The translations under genes were made by a program, and so were the position numbers. Below, piece by piece: positions 23,946 through 31,315 of a DNA stretch of 64,000 nucleotides. Source of the DNA: an uncultured Prevotella sp. (GTDB lineage: Bacteria > Bacteroidota > Bacteroidia > Bacteroidales > Bacteroidaceae); the NCBI GenBank assembly GCA_905236755.1, contig CAJOCR010000007.1:1-64000 (forward strand), given 5' to 3'. The notes beneath the pieces were generated by a model that ran no database searches, was not told the origin of the DNA, and was given only the letters and a program-made list of their open reading frames with translations. Each line of letters starts with the position of its first letter. Within the stretch, counting starts at the first letter, position 1.

Positions 23946-24153
23946 AATAAAATCCTACGCAAAGTCAGAACTTGCCATGCTCTACTTTCCTGATGCAGGC
24001 TCAAAGCGCACAGCATTAGCCCATCTCATGAACTGGATAAAACGAAACAAACAGCTATGCCAGAAGCTACAAGAGTGCAACTACAAAAAGAGCTCCAAGT
24101 ACTTTCTGCCACGAGAAACACAACTAATAGTTGATTATCTCGGAAGTCCATAA
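23932..24153 (+). CDS. DUF4248 domain protein
   Basis: The 73-residue protein matches the DUF4248 pattern: opening FKIKSYAKSELAMLYFPD, a central W-I-x-R-N motif and the ending IVDYLGSP. The family is restricted to Bacteroidales and is regularly found beside P-loop/primase genes, HU-like genes, smalltalk and often an N-acetylmuramoyl-L-alanine amidase. A small helical DNA-binding role is plausible but unproven. It overlaps the primase 3' end by 14 bases, so it is translationally coupled. Confidence 0.85.
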   Translation: MEEFKIKSYAKSELAMLYFPDAGSKRTALAHLMNWIKRNKQLCQKLQECNYKKSSKYFLPRETQLIVDYLGSP

Positions 24154-24204
24154 AAGTACATAAATCCACACAAAAAGTCACAGAAGTCTATAAAAGTCCA
24201 TACC
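24144..24204. repeat. 10-bp-period array at DUF4248 3' end
   Basis: Six units in exact 10-base register (ending AAGTCCA, TAAAAGTACA, TAAATCCACA, CAAAAAGTCA, CAGAAGTCTA, TAAAAGTCCA). The first unit overlaps the DUF4248 stop. Confidence 0.7.
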
Positions 24205-24221
24205 GACAATTTCCCGTGACG

Positions 24222-24229
24222 TATCTTTG
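24222..24229 (+). promoter_or_regulatory. -7 box of the 24440 gene
   Basis: TATCTTTG. The predicted leader is about 200 bases and begins with CGTGTTTCAAAG, similar to CGTGTCAAAG after the box at 20571. Confidence 0.65.
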
Positions 24230-24291
24230 TATCGTGTTTCAAAGACAAGTGCGCACGTCCTAAACACATCCTAAGAGGAACCTAAAAGAAT

Positions 24292-24437
24292 TTGGAATTA
24301 CGAATTTGGAATTAGGAATTAGTCGCCCTTCGGGCGATGTTGAATGAAGAATTAAAAATTAATGTCTAACTTAAAACCTGCTCACCCTTCAGCAGTTTAA
24401 ATTCCTCCCCTCTGGAGGGGAGGTTAGGAGGGGTCTA
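24292..24437. repeat. AATTC-type and GC-rich repeats in the 24440 leader
   Basis: GGAATTACGAATTTGGAATT repeats, a TCGCCC-TTC-GGGCGA hairpin (24321-24336), then CCTCCCCTCTGGAGGGGAGG with a second GGAGGGG arm up to the start codon. Confidence 0.65.
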
Positions 24438-24439
24438 AT

Positions 24440-24877
24440 ATGGCAAAAATCACTCCAATCGACGTGATCAAAGGTATCACAGGTAAGTATGGTAGCGGTA
24501 GCAACGACTATTTCGCAACCAACAAGTCAAGTAATCAGGTGCGACTGGCAAAGCTCGTTCATCCATACGAGGGACCAGCAACCGAAAAGCAGTTGGCACA
24601 TCAGGCAAAGTTCAAGGCTCGCCAGGAATCAGCATCAGCATGGCTCAACGCCAACAAGCCAAGCGCACAGAACGGCACCAAGGGTACCGAGGCCTACCAG
24701 ATGGCGCAGAGCATCAAGAAGGCGTTGCACCTATCAAACGTTGTTCAGGTAGTTCATAAGTATATGGACGAGGAAGGAAAGATTAAGTTACCAACCGCCT
24801 CTCCACAGCCCTCTCAAAATGGAGAAGGAGAGCAGACTGGCGGCGGTGGCAACAATGGCGACAAGCCAAACCTCTGA
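24440..24877 (+). CDS. Small basic protein with repeat-derived tail, unknown
   Basis: The 145-residue protein is not recognised. The first 110 residues are basic and soluble (opening MAKITPIDVIKGITGKYG, with a QARQESASAW-like helix and an MAQSIKKALHL helix). It occupies the place held by HU-like DNA-binding genes in related Bacteroidales modules, but I see no HU signature. Residues about 117-130 (TASPQPSQNGEGEQ) read as a diverged GC-rich repeat in the same frame as the copies in the primase, followed by a Gly/Asn-rich end. The stop codon overlaps another GC-rich repeat. Confidence 0.6.
   Translation: MAKITPIDVIKGITGKYGSGSNDYFATNKSSNQVRLAKLVHPYEGPATEKQLAHQAKFKARQESASAWLNANKPSAQNGTKGTEAYQMAQSIKKALHLSNVVQVVHKYMDEEGKIKLPTASPQPSQNGEGEQTGGGGNNGDKPNL
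24794..24832. repeat. Diverged GC-rich repeat inside CDS tail
   Basis: CCGCCTCTCCACAGCCCTCT then CAAAATGGAGAAGGAGAGCAG parallels 23343-23379 with several substitutions, so it looks older than the other coding copies. Confidence 0.65.
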
Positions 24878-24912
24878 CCTCTCCCCCCGCCCTCCCCTTC
24901 AGGGAGGGGGCC
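24876..24912. repeat. GC-rich repeat overlapping a stop codon
   Basis: GACCTCTCCCCCCGCCCTCC starts at the second base of the TGA stop and ends near GCCTCACTAACGTTCA, a decayed relative of the 77-bp element terminus. Confidence 0.8.
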
Positions 24913-24965
24913 TCACTAACGTTCAAATTAATTGTTTAACTTAAAAAAAATCCTCTCAAACTGCT

Positions 24966-25040
24966 TGCAAGATAGTCCTCCCTTCCCTTTCGGGGAGGGA
25001 CGGGGAGAGGCTTCCACTTGGAGAGCGGGGAGAGAGGTCG
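24966..25040. repeat. GC-rich palindrome before smalltalk gene
   Basis: 24976-25018 is identical to 13771-13813, followed by a further GGAGAGCGGGGAGAGAGG arm ending 11 bases from the smalltalk ATG. Confidence 0.85.
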
Positions 25041-25049
25041 ATTATTATC

Positions 25050-25142
25050 ATGAAAAAGGAAACTTGGAAAATGGTGATTCAACTGGTGATATCAGTTCTC
25101 ACCGCAGTAGCAACCACGCTTGGTGTAACAAGCTGTATGTAG
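25050..25142 (+). CDS. Smalltalk protein (30 aa)
   Basis: The 30-residue peptide opens MKKETWKMVIQLVISVLTA and ends with a single Cys-Met. It matches the Bacteroidales 'smalltalk' family, which normally sits beside DUF4248 and amidase genes in mobile or capsule-linked loci. One hydrophobic helix spans residues 8-26; the TSC near the end resembles a lipobox-like position, but the helix is not followed by a mature chain. The amidase usually found next to it is missing here. Function unknown. Confidence 0.85.
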   Translation: MKKETWKMVIQLVISVLTAVATTLGVTSCM

Positions 25143-25431
25143 CACTCCCTTCCCTTATGAAGGGAAGGCGTATATAGAAAAAGGGGGGGACACTTCACAG
25201 AGTCCCTCCCTTTACTAATACTACTAATAATAATTAATCTAAAATCTTAACCTAAGCCTGCTTCACAGCTGACTATGAAATAACACAGGACTAAGGTACA
25301 ACTTTTATTTTACATATCATTATTTTGTAGAAAAAAATAAAAAAAAACCGCTGCGTTTCACAACGCAACGGCCTGGAAATGAAATTTTTTTGAAATACTT
25401 ATTATTTGTTTTATATGCTTGTTGCTTTGAT
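25143..25431. other. Gap between smalltalk and secDF
   Basis: Begins with a CTCCCTTCCCTTATGAAGGG palindrome (25144-25167) and ends with the secDF terminator. No gene. Confidence 0.6.
25341..25371 (-). terminator. Terminator of secDF
   Basis: CCGCTGCGTT (25348-25357) pairs with AACGCAACGG (25362-25371) around TCAC. A run of A on the plus strand gives the minus-strand U tract. Confidence 0.85.
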
Positions 25432-28400
25432 TTATTCTTTTACTTCAACAGCAGCAGCCTCAGCCTCTTCTACTCGGCGGTCACGAATCTTGCGACCAAG
25501 AACGAGGTAAGCAACTGGTGATGCTACGAAGATTGAAGAACCTGTACCGATGATTACACCGAGAATCATAGCGAAGGTGAAGCTGCGGATACTGTCACCA
25601 CCAAGGATGAAGATTGCGAGCAACACGATCAGAGTAGATACTGAGGTGTTGATGGTACGTGTGAGTGTTTCGTTGATAGAATCGTTGAAAAGCTTCTGGA
25701 TGTCGGTCTTACCGAGGAGACCCTTACGCTTATTCAAGTTCTCACGAATACGGTCGTACACAACCACACTATCGTTGATATCGTAACCGATAACGGTAAG
25801 GATAGCTCCGATGAATGTCTGGTCGATCTCGAGTGAGAAACCAATCCAACCGTAGCAGATTGAGAAGAATCCGATAACGATTGTGGTATCGAGAACCAAA
25901 CCTACGATAGCACCCATAGAGAAACCGAAGTTACGGAAACGCAACAGGATGTAGAGGAAGATGAAGAAGATTGCCAAGATAACGCTGAAGATAGCGCCAT
26001 AGGTGATGTCCTTAGCTACTGAAGGTCCTACCTTCTGTGAGCTGATGATTGAACCGCCCTCACGTACATCTGGATTCTTGAAATCGTTGATGTTTGCCTG
26101 GCTGATGAAACCACCCTTCTTCAAAGAGTTGTAGAGAACAGTCTCTGCACGGTCGTCCTCAAGTGGGTCGTTGCTTTCGATATTGTAGTTGGTTGATACA
26201 CGGATGGTTTTGCCATCGGTACCAATAGCGATTACGCTTGTGTTGGCTACCTTGCCTGCATCCTCGCCTACGGTATTTACGAATGCGCCGTTGAGTGCCT
26301 CACGAACCTGCTCTACCTCAACAGCCTTATCGAGGGTTACAACGTAGTTGCGACCACCTGTGAAGTCGATACTCTGGCTAAGACCACGAACAGCGAAGCT
26401 CACGATGCTGATAGCGATTGCTACACCCCAAACGGTGAAGCTCTTCTTATACATAGACATGAACTTGTAGTTCTTGCCCTGCATGAGGTTCTTAGAGATA
26501 CCTGTCCAGAACTTGAGGTTTGTCCACTTGTCTTTGTTGAGCTGGTGCTCGTAAACAAGACGTGTGAGATATACGGCTGTGAAGAAGTTACAGCAGATAC
26601 CGATGATCCATGTTGTAGCGAAGCCCTGGATAGGACCAGTACCGAAGATATAGAGGATTACACCTGTAATCAAAGAGGTGAGGTTAGAGTCGAAGATTGC
26701 TGAGAAGGCGTTGCTGTAACCTGCGGCTACTGCCTGCTTCATGCCCTTGCCCAGACGAAGCTCTTCCTTGATACGCTCGTAAACAAGTACGTTGGCGTCA
26801 ACACCTGTACCGAGTGAAAGTACCAAACCTGCAATACCGCTCATGGTGAGGGCTGCCTGGAATGATGTGAGGATACCGAAGGTGAAGAACACGTTGAGAA
26901 GGAGTGCGCCGATGGCTACGATACCTGGAATGACATTATAGATAACGAGCATGTAGATAATCAACAGCACGAAAGCGATGCCGAATGACACCAAGCCCTG
27001 CTGGATTGACTGTGCACCAAGGGTAGGACCTACAACCTCTTCCTGAACGATGCGTGCAGGAGCAGGCATACGACCAGACTTCAAGGTGTTAGCAAGGTCT
27101 TTAGTATCTTCAACTGTGAAGTTACCAGAGATTGATGACTGACCACCATCGATTTCACCATTTACACGTGGAGCTGAATAAACAGCATCGTCGAGAACAA
27201 TAGCGATAGCCTTACCTACATTAGCCTTTGTGAGGGCTGCCCAACGGCGAGCGCCATCTGTGTTCATGCTCATAGATACCTCAGGAGCACCTGTAAGGTG
27301 GTTGAACTGGTCGCTTGCGTCGGTAACTACATCACCCTCGAGAGGAGCACGGCCTGTGGTTGTTGTAACCTTAAGAGCGTGGAGCTCGAAGATGTTCTTA
27401 TTGCCCTGAATGAGGTCTGTTGGCTTAGCGCTCCACAGAAGCTTCAGGTCTGATGGAAGAACCTGCTTAGCAAGTTCGCTATAGATAATCTTGTTTACTG
27501 CAGCGGTATCGCGAACGTTGGCAAGACCAACGAGGCTGAGCTGCTGACCTGTTGTCTGAAGAATAGCGAGCAAAGGATGCTGCTTCTTAGCCTCAGCAAG
27601 CTGGGCCTCTGTGCTCTCCTTGAAGTTTGCCTTGCCATCCTTCTTATCGAGCTTGAACTTAGCCTCTGCTTTCTTAGGAGCAGCCTTAGCTGAGTCGGTG
27701 GCTGTGGTATCAGCCTCAGAACCACCATTAGCCAAACGGCTGTCAAGCTGATTGAGGAAAGGAATGATTTCGTCTGCGTTATATGTCTCCCAGAACTCAA
27801 GGTTAGCAGAACCCTGAAGAAGCTTACGCATACGCTCTGGCTCCTTAACACCAGGCATCTCGACCATGATACGGCCAGCCTGACCTTCGAGCTTCTGGAT
27901 GTTTGGCTGTACAACACCGAACTTATCGATACGTGTACGAACAACGTTGAAAGAGTTGTCGATAGCAGCCTTTACTTCGTTACGAAGAACTTTCTCTACC
28001 TCAGAATCTGTGCTCTGTGGGTTTACCTTACCCTGAAGCTGCTGAGTAGCGAAGATTTCAGCCAGGCGATGACCTGGAGCGTTCTTCTTGTAAGCGTTCA
28101 TAAACAATGAGATGAAGTCGTCCTGACTCTTCTCTTCTTCGGCTCTCGCCTCTTTCATAGACTTAACGAAAGCAGCATCTGTCTTGTGATCTGCAAGGTT
28201 CTCAACTACATCTGGAACAGAGATCTCAAGGATGACGTTCATACCGCCCTTCAAGTCCAGACCCAGACCAATCTGAGTCTCCAAACACTTCTGGTAAGAA
28301 TAAGTTCCCAAGTACTTAACAGAATCTTTGTAATCCTGCTGTGCGATTGGGTCCTTAAGCTCAGCTGCCTTGCCATCGTAGTAGCGAGTAGCAAACGAGA

Positions 28401-28470
28401 ATGACAAGTAGAAAATGCTTGCGAGTGTCAGAAGGACAGCTACACAAATTACAATTCCTTTGTTTTGCAT
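25432..28470 (-). CDS. secDF: Protein translocase SecDF fusion
   Basis: The accessory inner-membrane complex that uses proton flow to help pull proteins through SecYEG. The 1012-residue chain fuses SecD and SecF, as is usual in Bacteroidota. Visible parts: N-terminal helix and P1 periplasmic domain with LGLDLKGGMNV near residue 70, an Ala/Lys-rich insertion (about 250-290), the SecD membrane domain with GTGVDANVLVYERIKEE, then the SecF half beginning near 670 with SIDFTGGRNYV and its own GYDINDSVVVYDRIREN motif. Both conserved Asp/Arg helices are intact. Promoter at 28566, terminator at 25341. Confidence 0.97.
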   Translation of the reverse strand: MQNKGIVICVAVLLTLASIFYLSFSFATRYYDGKAAELKDPIAQQDYKDSVKYLGTYSYQKCLETQIGLGLDLKGGMNVILEISVPDVVENLADHKTDAAFVKSMKEARAEEEKSQDDFISLFMNAYKKNAPGHRLAEIFATQQLQGKVNPQSTDSEVEKVLRNEVKAAIDNSFNVVRTRIDKFGVVQPNIQKLEGQAGRIMVEMPGVKEPERMRKLLQGSANLEFWETYNADEIIPFLNQLDSRLANGGSEADTTATDSAKAAPKKAEAKFKLDKKDGKANFKESTEAQLAEAKKQHPLLAILQTTGQQLSLVGLANVRDTAAVNKIIYSELAKQVLPSDLKLLWSAKPTDLIQGNKNIFELHALKVTTTTGRAPLEGDVVTDASDQFNHLTGAPEVSMSMNTDGARRWAALTKANVGKAIAIVLDDAVYSAPRVNGEIDGGQSSISGNFTVEDTKDLANTLKSGRMPAPARIVQEEVVGPTLGAQSIQQGLVSFGIAFVLLIIYMLVIYNVIPGIVAIGALLLNVFFTFGILTSFQAALTMSGIAGLVLSLGTGVDANVLVYERIKEELRLGKGMKQAVAAGYSNAFSAIFDSNLTSLITGVILYIFGTGPIQGFATTWIIGICCNFFTAVYLTRLVYEHQLNKDKWTNLKFWTGISKNLMQGKNYKFMSMYKKSFTVWGVAIAISIVSFAVRGLSQSIDFTGGRNYVVTLDKAVEVEQVREALNGAFVNTVGEDAGKVANTSVIAIGTDGKTIRVSTNYNIESNDPLEDDRAETVLYNSLKKGGFISQANINDFKNPDVREGGSIISSQKVGPSVAKDITYGAIFSVILAIFFIFLYILLRFRNFGFSMGAIVGLVLDTTIVIGFFSICYGWIGFSLEIDQTFIGAILTVIGYDINDSVVVYDRIRENLNKRKGLLGKTDIQKLFNDSINETLTRTINTSVSTLIVLLAIFILGGDSIRSFTFAMILGVIIGTGSSIFVASPVAYLVLGRKIRDRRVEEAEAAAVEVKE

Positions 28471-28565
28471 GTTTATTATGTTATTTAATTATTGTTTTTC
28501 GATTGTTCGCATTTTTTTTATATCATATATGAACTTGCCAAAGTTCACATCTTATATATAGATTG

Positions 28566-28573
28566 CAAAGATA
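28566..28573 (-). promoter_or_regulatory. -7 box of secDF
   Basis: TATCTTTG on the minus strand. The ~90-base leader contains a TGAACTT/AAGTTCA hairpin near 28531-28548. Confidence 0.65.
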
Positions 28574-28622
28574 ATTATTTTTTTAAATTCACAAAAATTT
28601 CAAGTGCTTAATTATCCAAAAT

Positions 28623-29708
28623 TCAATGTTTTCCATGCTTTTTCAATCTACATACAATAGGATAATGGTCGGAAGTCTTAATTTTATTATCTACTTTGCA
28701 CCCATAGGGCTTCCAATCCGAAGAGCACATGATATTATCTATACGCACATAAAATCCGCCTTCATGATAGCTTATGCCGGGACCGTTGGCGGTATGCACG
28801 TAACAATCTGTAAGCAGGTCGGCAAGCAGATAATGGGTGTAAGAAATTGGACAATCGTTGAAGTCGCCACAGAGAATAATGCTCTCGTCGGAATGCTGCT
28901 TTATATAACGTGCCACAGCCTCAGCCTGCGGAGCTCGTCGGGCTGACGCCTCGCCTAACTTATCAACAAGTCGGCGCGAGGTCTGCTTAACCGAATCGCG
29001 TTGCATATCGCCCTTTACCAGTTCCTTAAACTGGCTGCGGTCGTTGGTTGACAAGCCTGTTGATTCAAAGTGATTATTAATGACAAGAACGGTGTCATTG
29101 TCTATCTTCACACGAAAAGCCACGCTAAGATTATAGCGCGACTCATAATTAATATGTTCACGCGAGATGATAGGATACTTGCTATAGAGTGCCAGCACAT
29201 CTGAGCTGCCCACGCGGGCGGTATCACGATAGGCATAGGTTTTTCCTAACACGGCTTCAATATTGGCATCGCCAACCAGATCGGGTGATGCTTCTTGAAG
29301 GCATACGATATCGGCATTCTGGCTTTGCAGATAGAGAAGTATAGGATGTTCTTGTTTCTTGCCCTCCCATCCGCTATATTGACAGATGTTATACGACAGC
29401 ACCTTGATGCTGCCCGAGGGAGCATCCTTCGATATGTTTAAAGGGAAATAGGTTTGTATGGGCGAATAGCATATCAGGAAGCCTGCAAGCGACAGCAGCA
29501 CGCCCTTCCACTTGAAGATTACCCAGAACACAAGAAAGCACATGTTAACGAAGAGGAAGGCAGGAAATGCCAACCCCGCATTAGCAAGTATTGGGTGTTC
29601 AACAGGATTCAAGCGGTCGGAATAGCCCACAAGCAACATAGCTAATATACTTGCTACATTAGCTCCCGCTATTACCTGAAGGGTGAATTTCTTGAGTGAA
29701 GATAGCAT
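28623..29708 (-). CDS. Membrane-anchored endonuclease/exonuclease/phosphatase family protein
   Basis: The 361-residue protein has three N-terminal membrane helices (about residues 10-30, 44-65 and 70-85) followed by an EEP-fold domain (about 105-360) facing the periplasm. Catalytic signatures are present: QEASPDL (metal Glu), NNHFESTG, CGDFNDCP and the final SDHYPI His. The fold covers DNases, phosphodiesterases and sphingomyelinase-like enzymes; with this membrane layout a lipid or phosphoester substrate is likelier than DNA. It follows the rhomboid gene on the same strand across two GC-rich repeats. Confidence 0.85.
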   Translation of the reverse strand: MLSSLKKFTLQVIAGANVASILAMLLVGYSDRLNPVEHPILANAGLAFPAFLFVNMCFLVFWVIFKWKGVLLSLAGFLICYSPIQTYFPLNISKDAPSGSIKVLSYNICQYSGWEGKKQEHPILLYLQSQNADIVCLQEASPDLVGDANIEAVLGKTYAYRDTARVGSSDVLALYSKYPIISREHINYESRYNLSVAFRVKIDNDTVLVINNHFESTGLSTNDRSQFKELVKGDMQRDSVKQTSRRLVDKLGEASARRAPQAEAVARYIKQHSDESIILCGDFNDCPISYTHYLLADLLTDCYVHTANGPGISYHEGGFYVRIDNIMCSSDWKPYGCKVDNKIKTSDHYPIVCRLKKHGKH

Positions 29709-29721
29709 AACACAAATATCA

Positions 29722-29767
29722 GCCTCTCCCCGCCCTCCCCAAAGGGGGAGGGAGGACTATCTTGCAA
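29722..29767. repeat. GC-rich palindrome, inverted copy
   Basis: The reverse complement reads TTGCAAGATAGTCCTCCCTC.. and ends GGGGAGAGGC, matching 24966-25011. Confidence 0.85.
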
Positions 29768-29821
29768 CAGATAGAGAGGATTTTTTGTTAACCAATATTT
29801 TTATTAGTTTTTGCCTGGCTA

Positions 29822-29856
29822 CTCTCCCTCCCCCTTTGGGGAGGGCGGGGAGAGGC
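29822..29856. repeat. GC-rich palindrome against rhomboid stop
   Basis: CTCTCCCTCCCCCTTTGGGG then AGGGCGGGGAGAGGC, ending 3 bases from the rhomboid stop codon (minus strand). Probably forms the transcript's 3' hairpin. Confidence 0.8.
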
Positions 29857-29858
29857 TT

Positions 29859-30815
29859 TTATTTCTTGCTTTGGTTGAATAGTTTTGTTTTCTCTTCAGC
29901 CGAAAGACTATCATAGCCACTCTTTCTAATCTTATCAAGGATGCGGTCTATCTCCTCCTGTTCCTGCTTCTTGCGGGCATTATAATCCCAGTCGCTTTCG
30001 GGACGGCTATAGCTGTTGCTACCCGTTGAGGTAGTTGTGTAGCGAGAGGAACCACTACTCTTGCGCTTCTCCCAACGTGAATGAAGATTCTGGAAGAACT
30101 GCTCGCCACGACTTCTGCCGTATCCGTTTTCTACATGATGACGCCAATAGCGAATCATGAAGAATCCAAAGACCATACCGCCCAGGTGAGCAATATGGGC
30201 AACACCATCGCCTGAGGTTGCCATAGCCGAGAACAACTCAACAGCTGCATAAATCATCACAAACCACTTTGCCTTTATAGGAATAGGTAAAGGGAAGATG
30301 AATATTCGCTCGTTAGGGAATATCATTCCAAAGGCAAGCAGAATGGCATAGATGGCTCCTGAAGCTCCTACCGTGGTCCACGAATTGAGAACGGCTCCCA
30401 CCTGAGCAGCCACCTCGGGAAGAGCCAGCACACTTATGGAAGGGTCTTGTCCATGTATGGTGAGATAGAACGAACAGAACTGCGCCAACTCCTGAAAAAG
30501 GCCAGCTCCGACACCACAAGAAATGTAATAAAAAAGGAATTTCTTTGGTCCCCATACATTTTCTACCACACAGCCAAACATCCAAAGGGCGAACATATTA
30601 AAAAATATGTGCTCGAGATTGGCATGCATGAACATGTAGGTTATGAGCTGATAAACCTTGAAGTCGGAAGCAAGAAAAAAATGAAGTCCAAAGACATCAT
30701 TAAGATCTATAGGCATTCCGCCAGATAAGGAAACCGACTTTAACGCATATCCAGCCAAAAAAGCCAGCACGTTAATGATAAGCAGATTCTTTGTTATTGT
30801 TGGTATTCTCAACAT
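29859..30815 (-). CDS. Rhomboid family intramembrane serine protease
   Basis: Cleaves single-pass membrane proteins inside the lipid bilayer. The 318-residue protein (start 30815; an upstream ATG at 30851 overlaps the promoter) has six predicted helices, the HxxxN-type motif H-A-N-L-E-H-I-F-F-N (about residues 79-88), the catalytic G-A-S-G Ser and the His of HIAHLGG. The cytoplasmic C-terminal 80 residues are charged and low-complexity, ending LSAEEKTKLFNQSKK, a segment seen in Bacteroidota rhomboids. Substrate unknown. Confidence 0.92.
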   Translation of the reverse strand: MLRIPTITKNLLIINVLAFLAGYALKSVSLSGGMPIDLNDVFGLHFFLASDFKVYQLITYMFMHANLEHIFFNMFALWMFGCVVENVWGPKKFLFYYISCGVGAGLFQELAQFCSFYLTIHGQDPSISVLALPEVAAQVGAVLNSWTTVGASGAIYAILLAFGMIFPNERIFIFPLPIPIKAKWFVMIYAAVELFSAMATSGDGVAHIAHLGGMVFGFFMIRYWRHHVENGYGRSRGEQFFQNLHSRWEKRKSSGSSRYTTTSTGSNSYSRPESDWDYNARKKQEQEEIDRILDKIRKSGYDSLSAEEKTKLFNQSKK

Positions 30816-30850
30816 AATTGCAATTAATTCGTGAACATTAAATATGGACA

Positions 30851-30858
30851 CAAAATTA
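30851..30858 (-). promoter_or_regulatory. -7 box of rhomboid gene; decides start
   Basis: TAATTTTG on the minus strand predicts a transcript start near 30844, which excludes the ATG at 30851 and supports 30815. Confidence 0.6.
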
Positions 30859-30962
30859 CGAAAAATATCATGTAAAACCGCGTTTTAAGGGCGTTTAAGC
30901 AGAAATTTTCGCATTTTCAATAATTTTTTTCCATTTTTTTTTGATTTATAAAATGAAAAAAC

Positions 30963-30970
30963 TATATTTG
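30963..30970 (+). promoter_or_regulatory. -7 box of HU gene
   Basis: TATATTTG. Leader about 50 bases. Confidence 0.65.
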
Positions 30971-31025
30971 TCAGCAGAAAAACGAAAAACAGTTTAATAA
31001 ATAATCATTTTTAATATTTAAAATT

Positions 31026-31301
31026 ATGAACAAGACAGAATTAATCGACAAGATTGCAGCTGGCGCTGGTTTGAGCAAGGCTGATTCAAAGAAAGCATTA
31101 GACGCAACTGTAGACGCTATCAAGGCAGCTCTCGTTGCTGGTGACAAAATTCAGCTCGTAGGTTTCGGTACTTTCGCTGTTTCTGAGCGTCCTGCTCGCC
31201 AGGGTATCAACCCAGCTACTAAGCAGAAGATCACTATCGCAGCTAAGAAGGTTGCTAAGTTCAAGGCTGGTGCTGAGTTGGCTGACGCAGTTAACAAGTA
31301 A
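31026..31301 (+). CDS. hup: HU family DNA-binding protein
   Basis: A nucleoid protein that bends and compacts DNA as a dimer. The 91-residue length is standard. It has the N-terminal helix [11 protein letters not shown], the [15 protein letters not shown] turn into the DNA-binding arm, and the INPATKQKI arm with its intercalating proline. Monocistronic, with its own promoter (30963) and a terminator immediately downstream that overlaps the end of the convergent gene. Confidence 0.96.
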   Translation: MNKTELIDKIAAGAGLSKADSKKALDATVDAIKAALVAGDKIQLVGFGTFAVSERPARQGINPATKQKITIAAKKVAKFKAGAELADAVNK

Positions 31302-31315
31302 TTGTCAGATTTTTA

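Noticed and set aside
24932..25177. 81-codon plus-strand frame over the smalltalk gene
   Set aside because: It runs through repeat sequence in a different frame; the smalltalk peptide is the recognised product.
17832..25200. tRNA-Arg as integration site of the accessory module
   Set aside because: No second copy of the tRNA 3' end (GGTTCGATTCCCGGTCGG) is seen downstream and no integrase gene is present, so there is no evidence of attachment sites.
27495..27944. 149-codon minus-strand frame within secDF
   Set aside because: Out-of-frame shadow of the SecD half with Ser/Arg-rich low-complexity translation.
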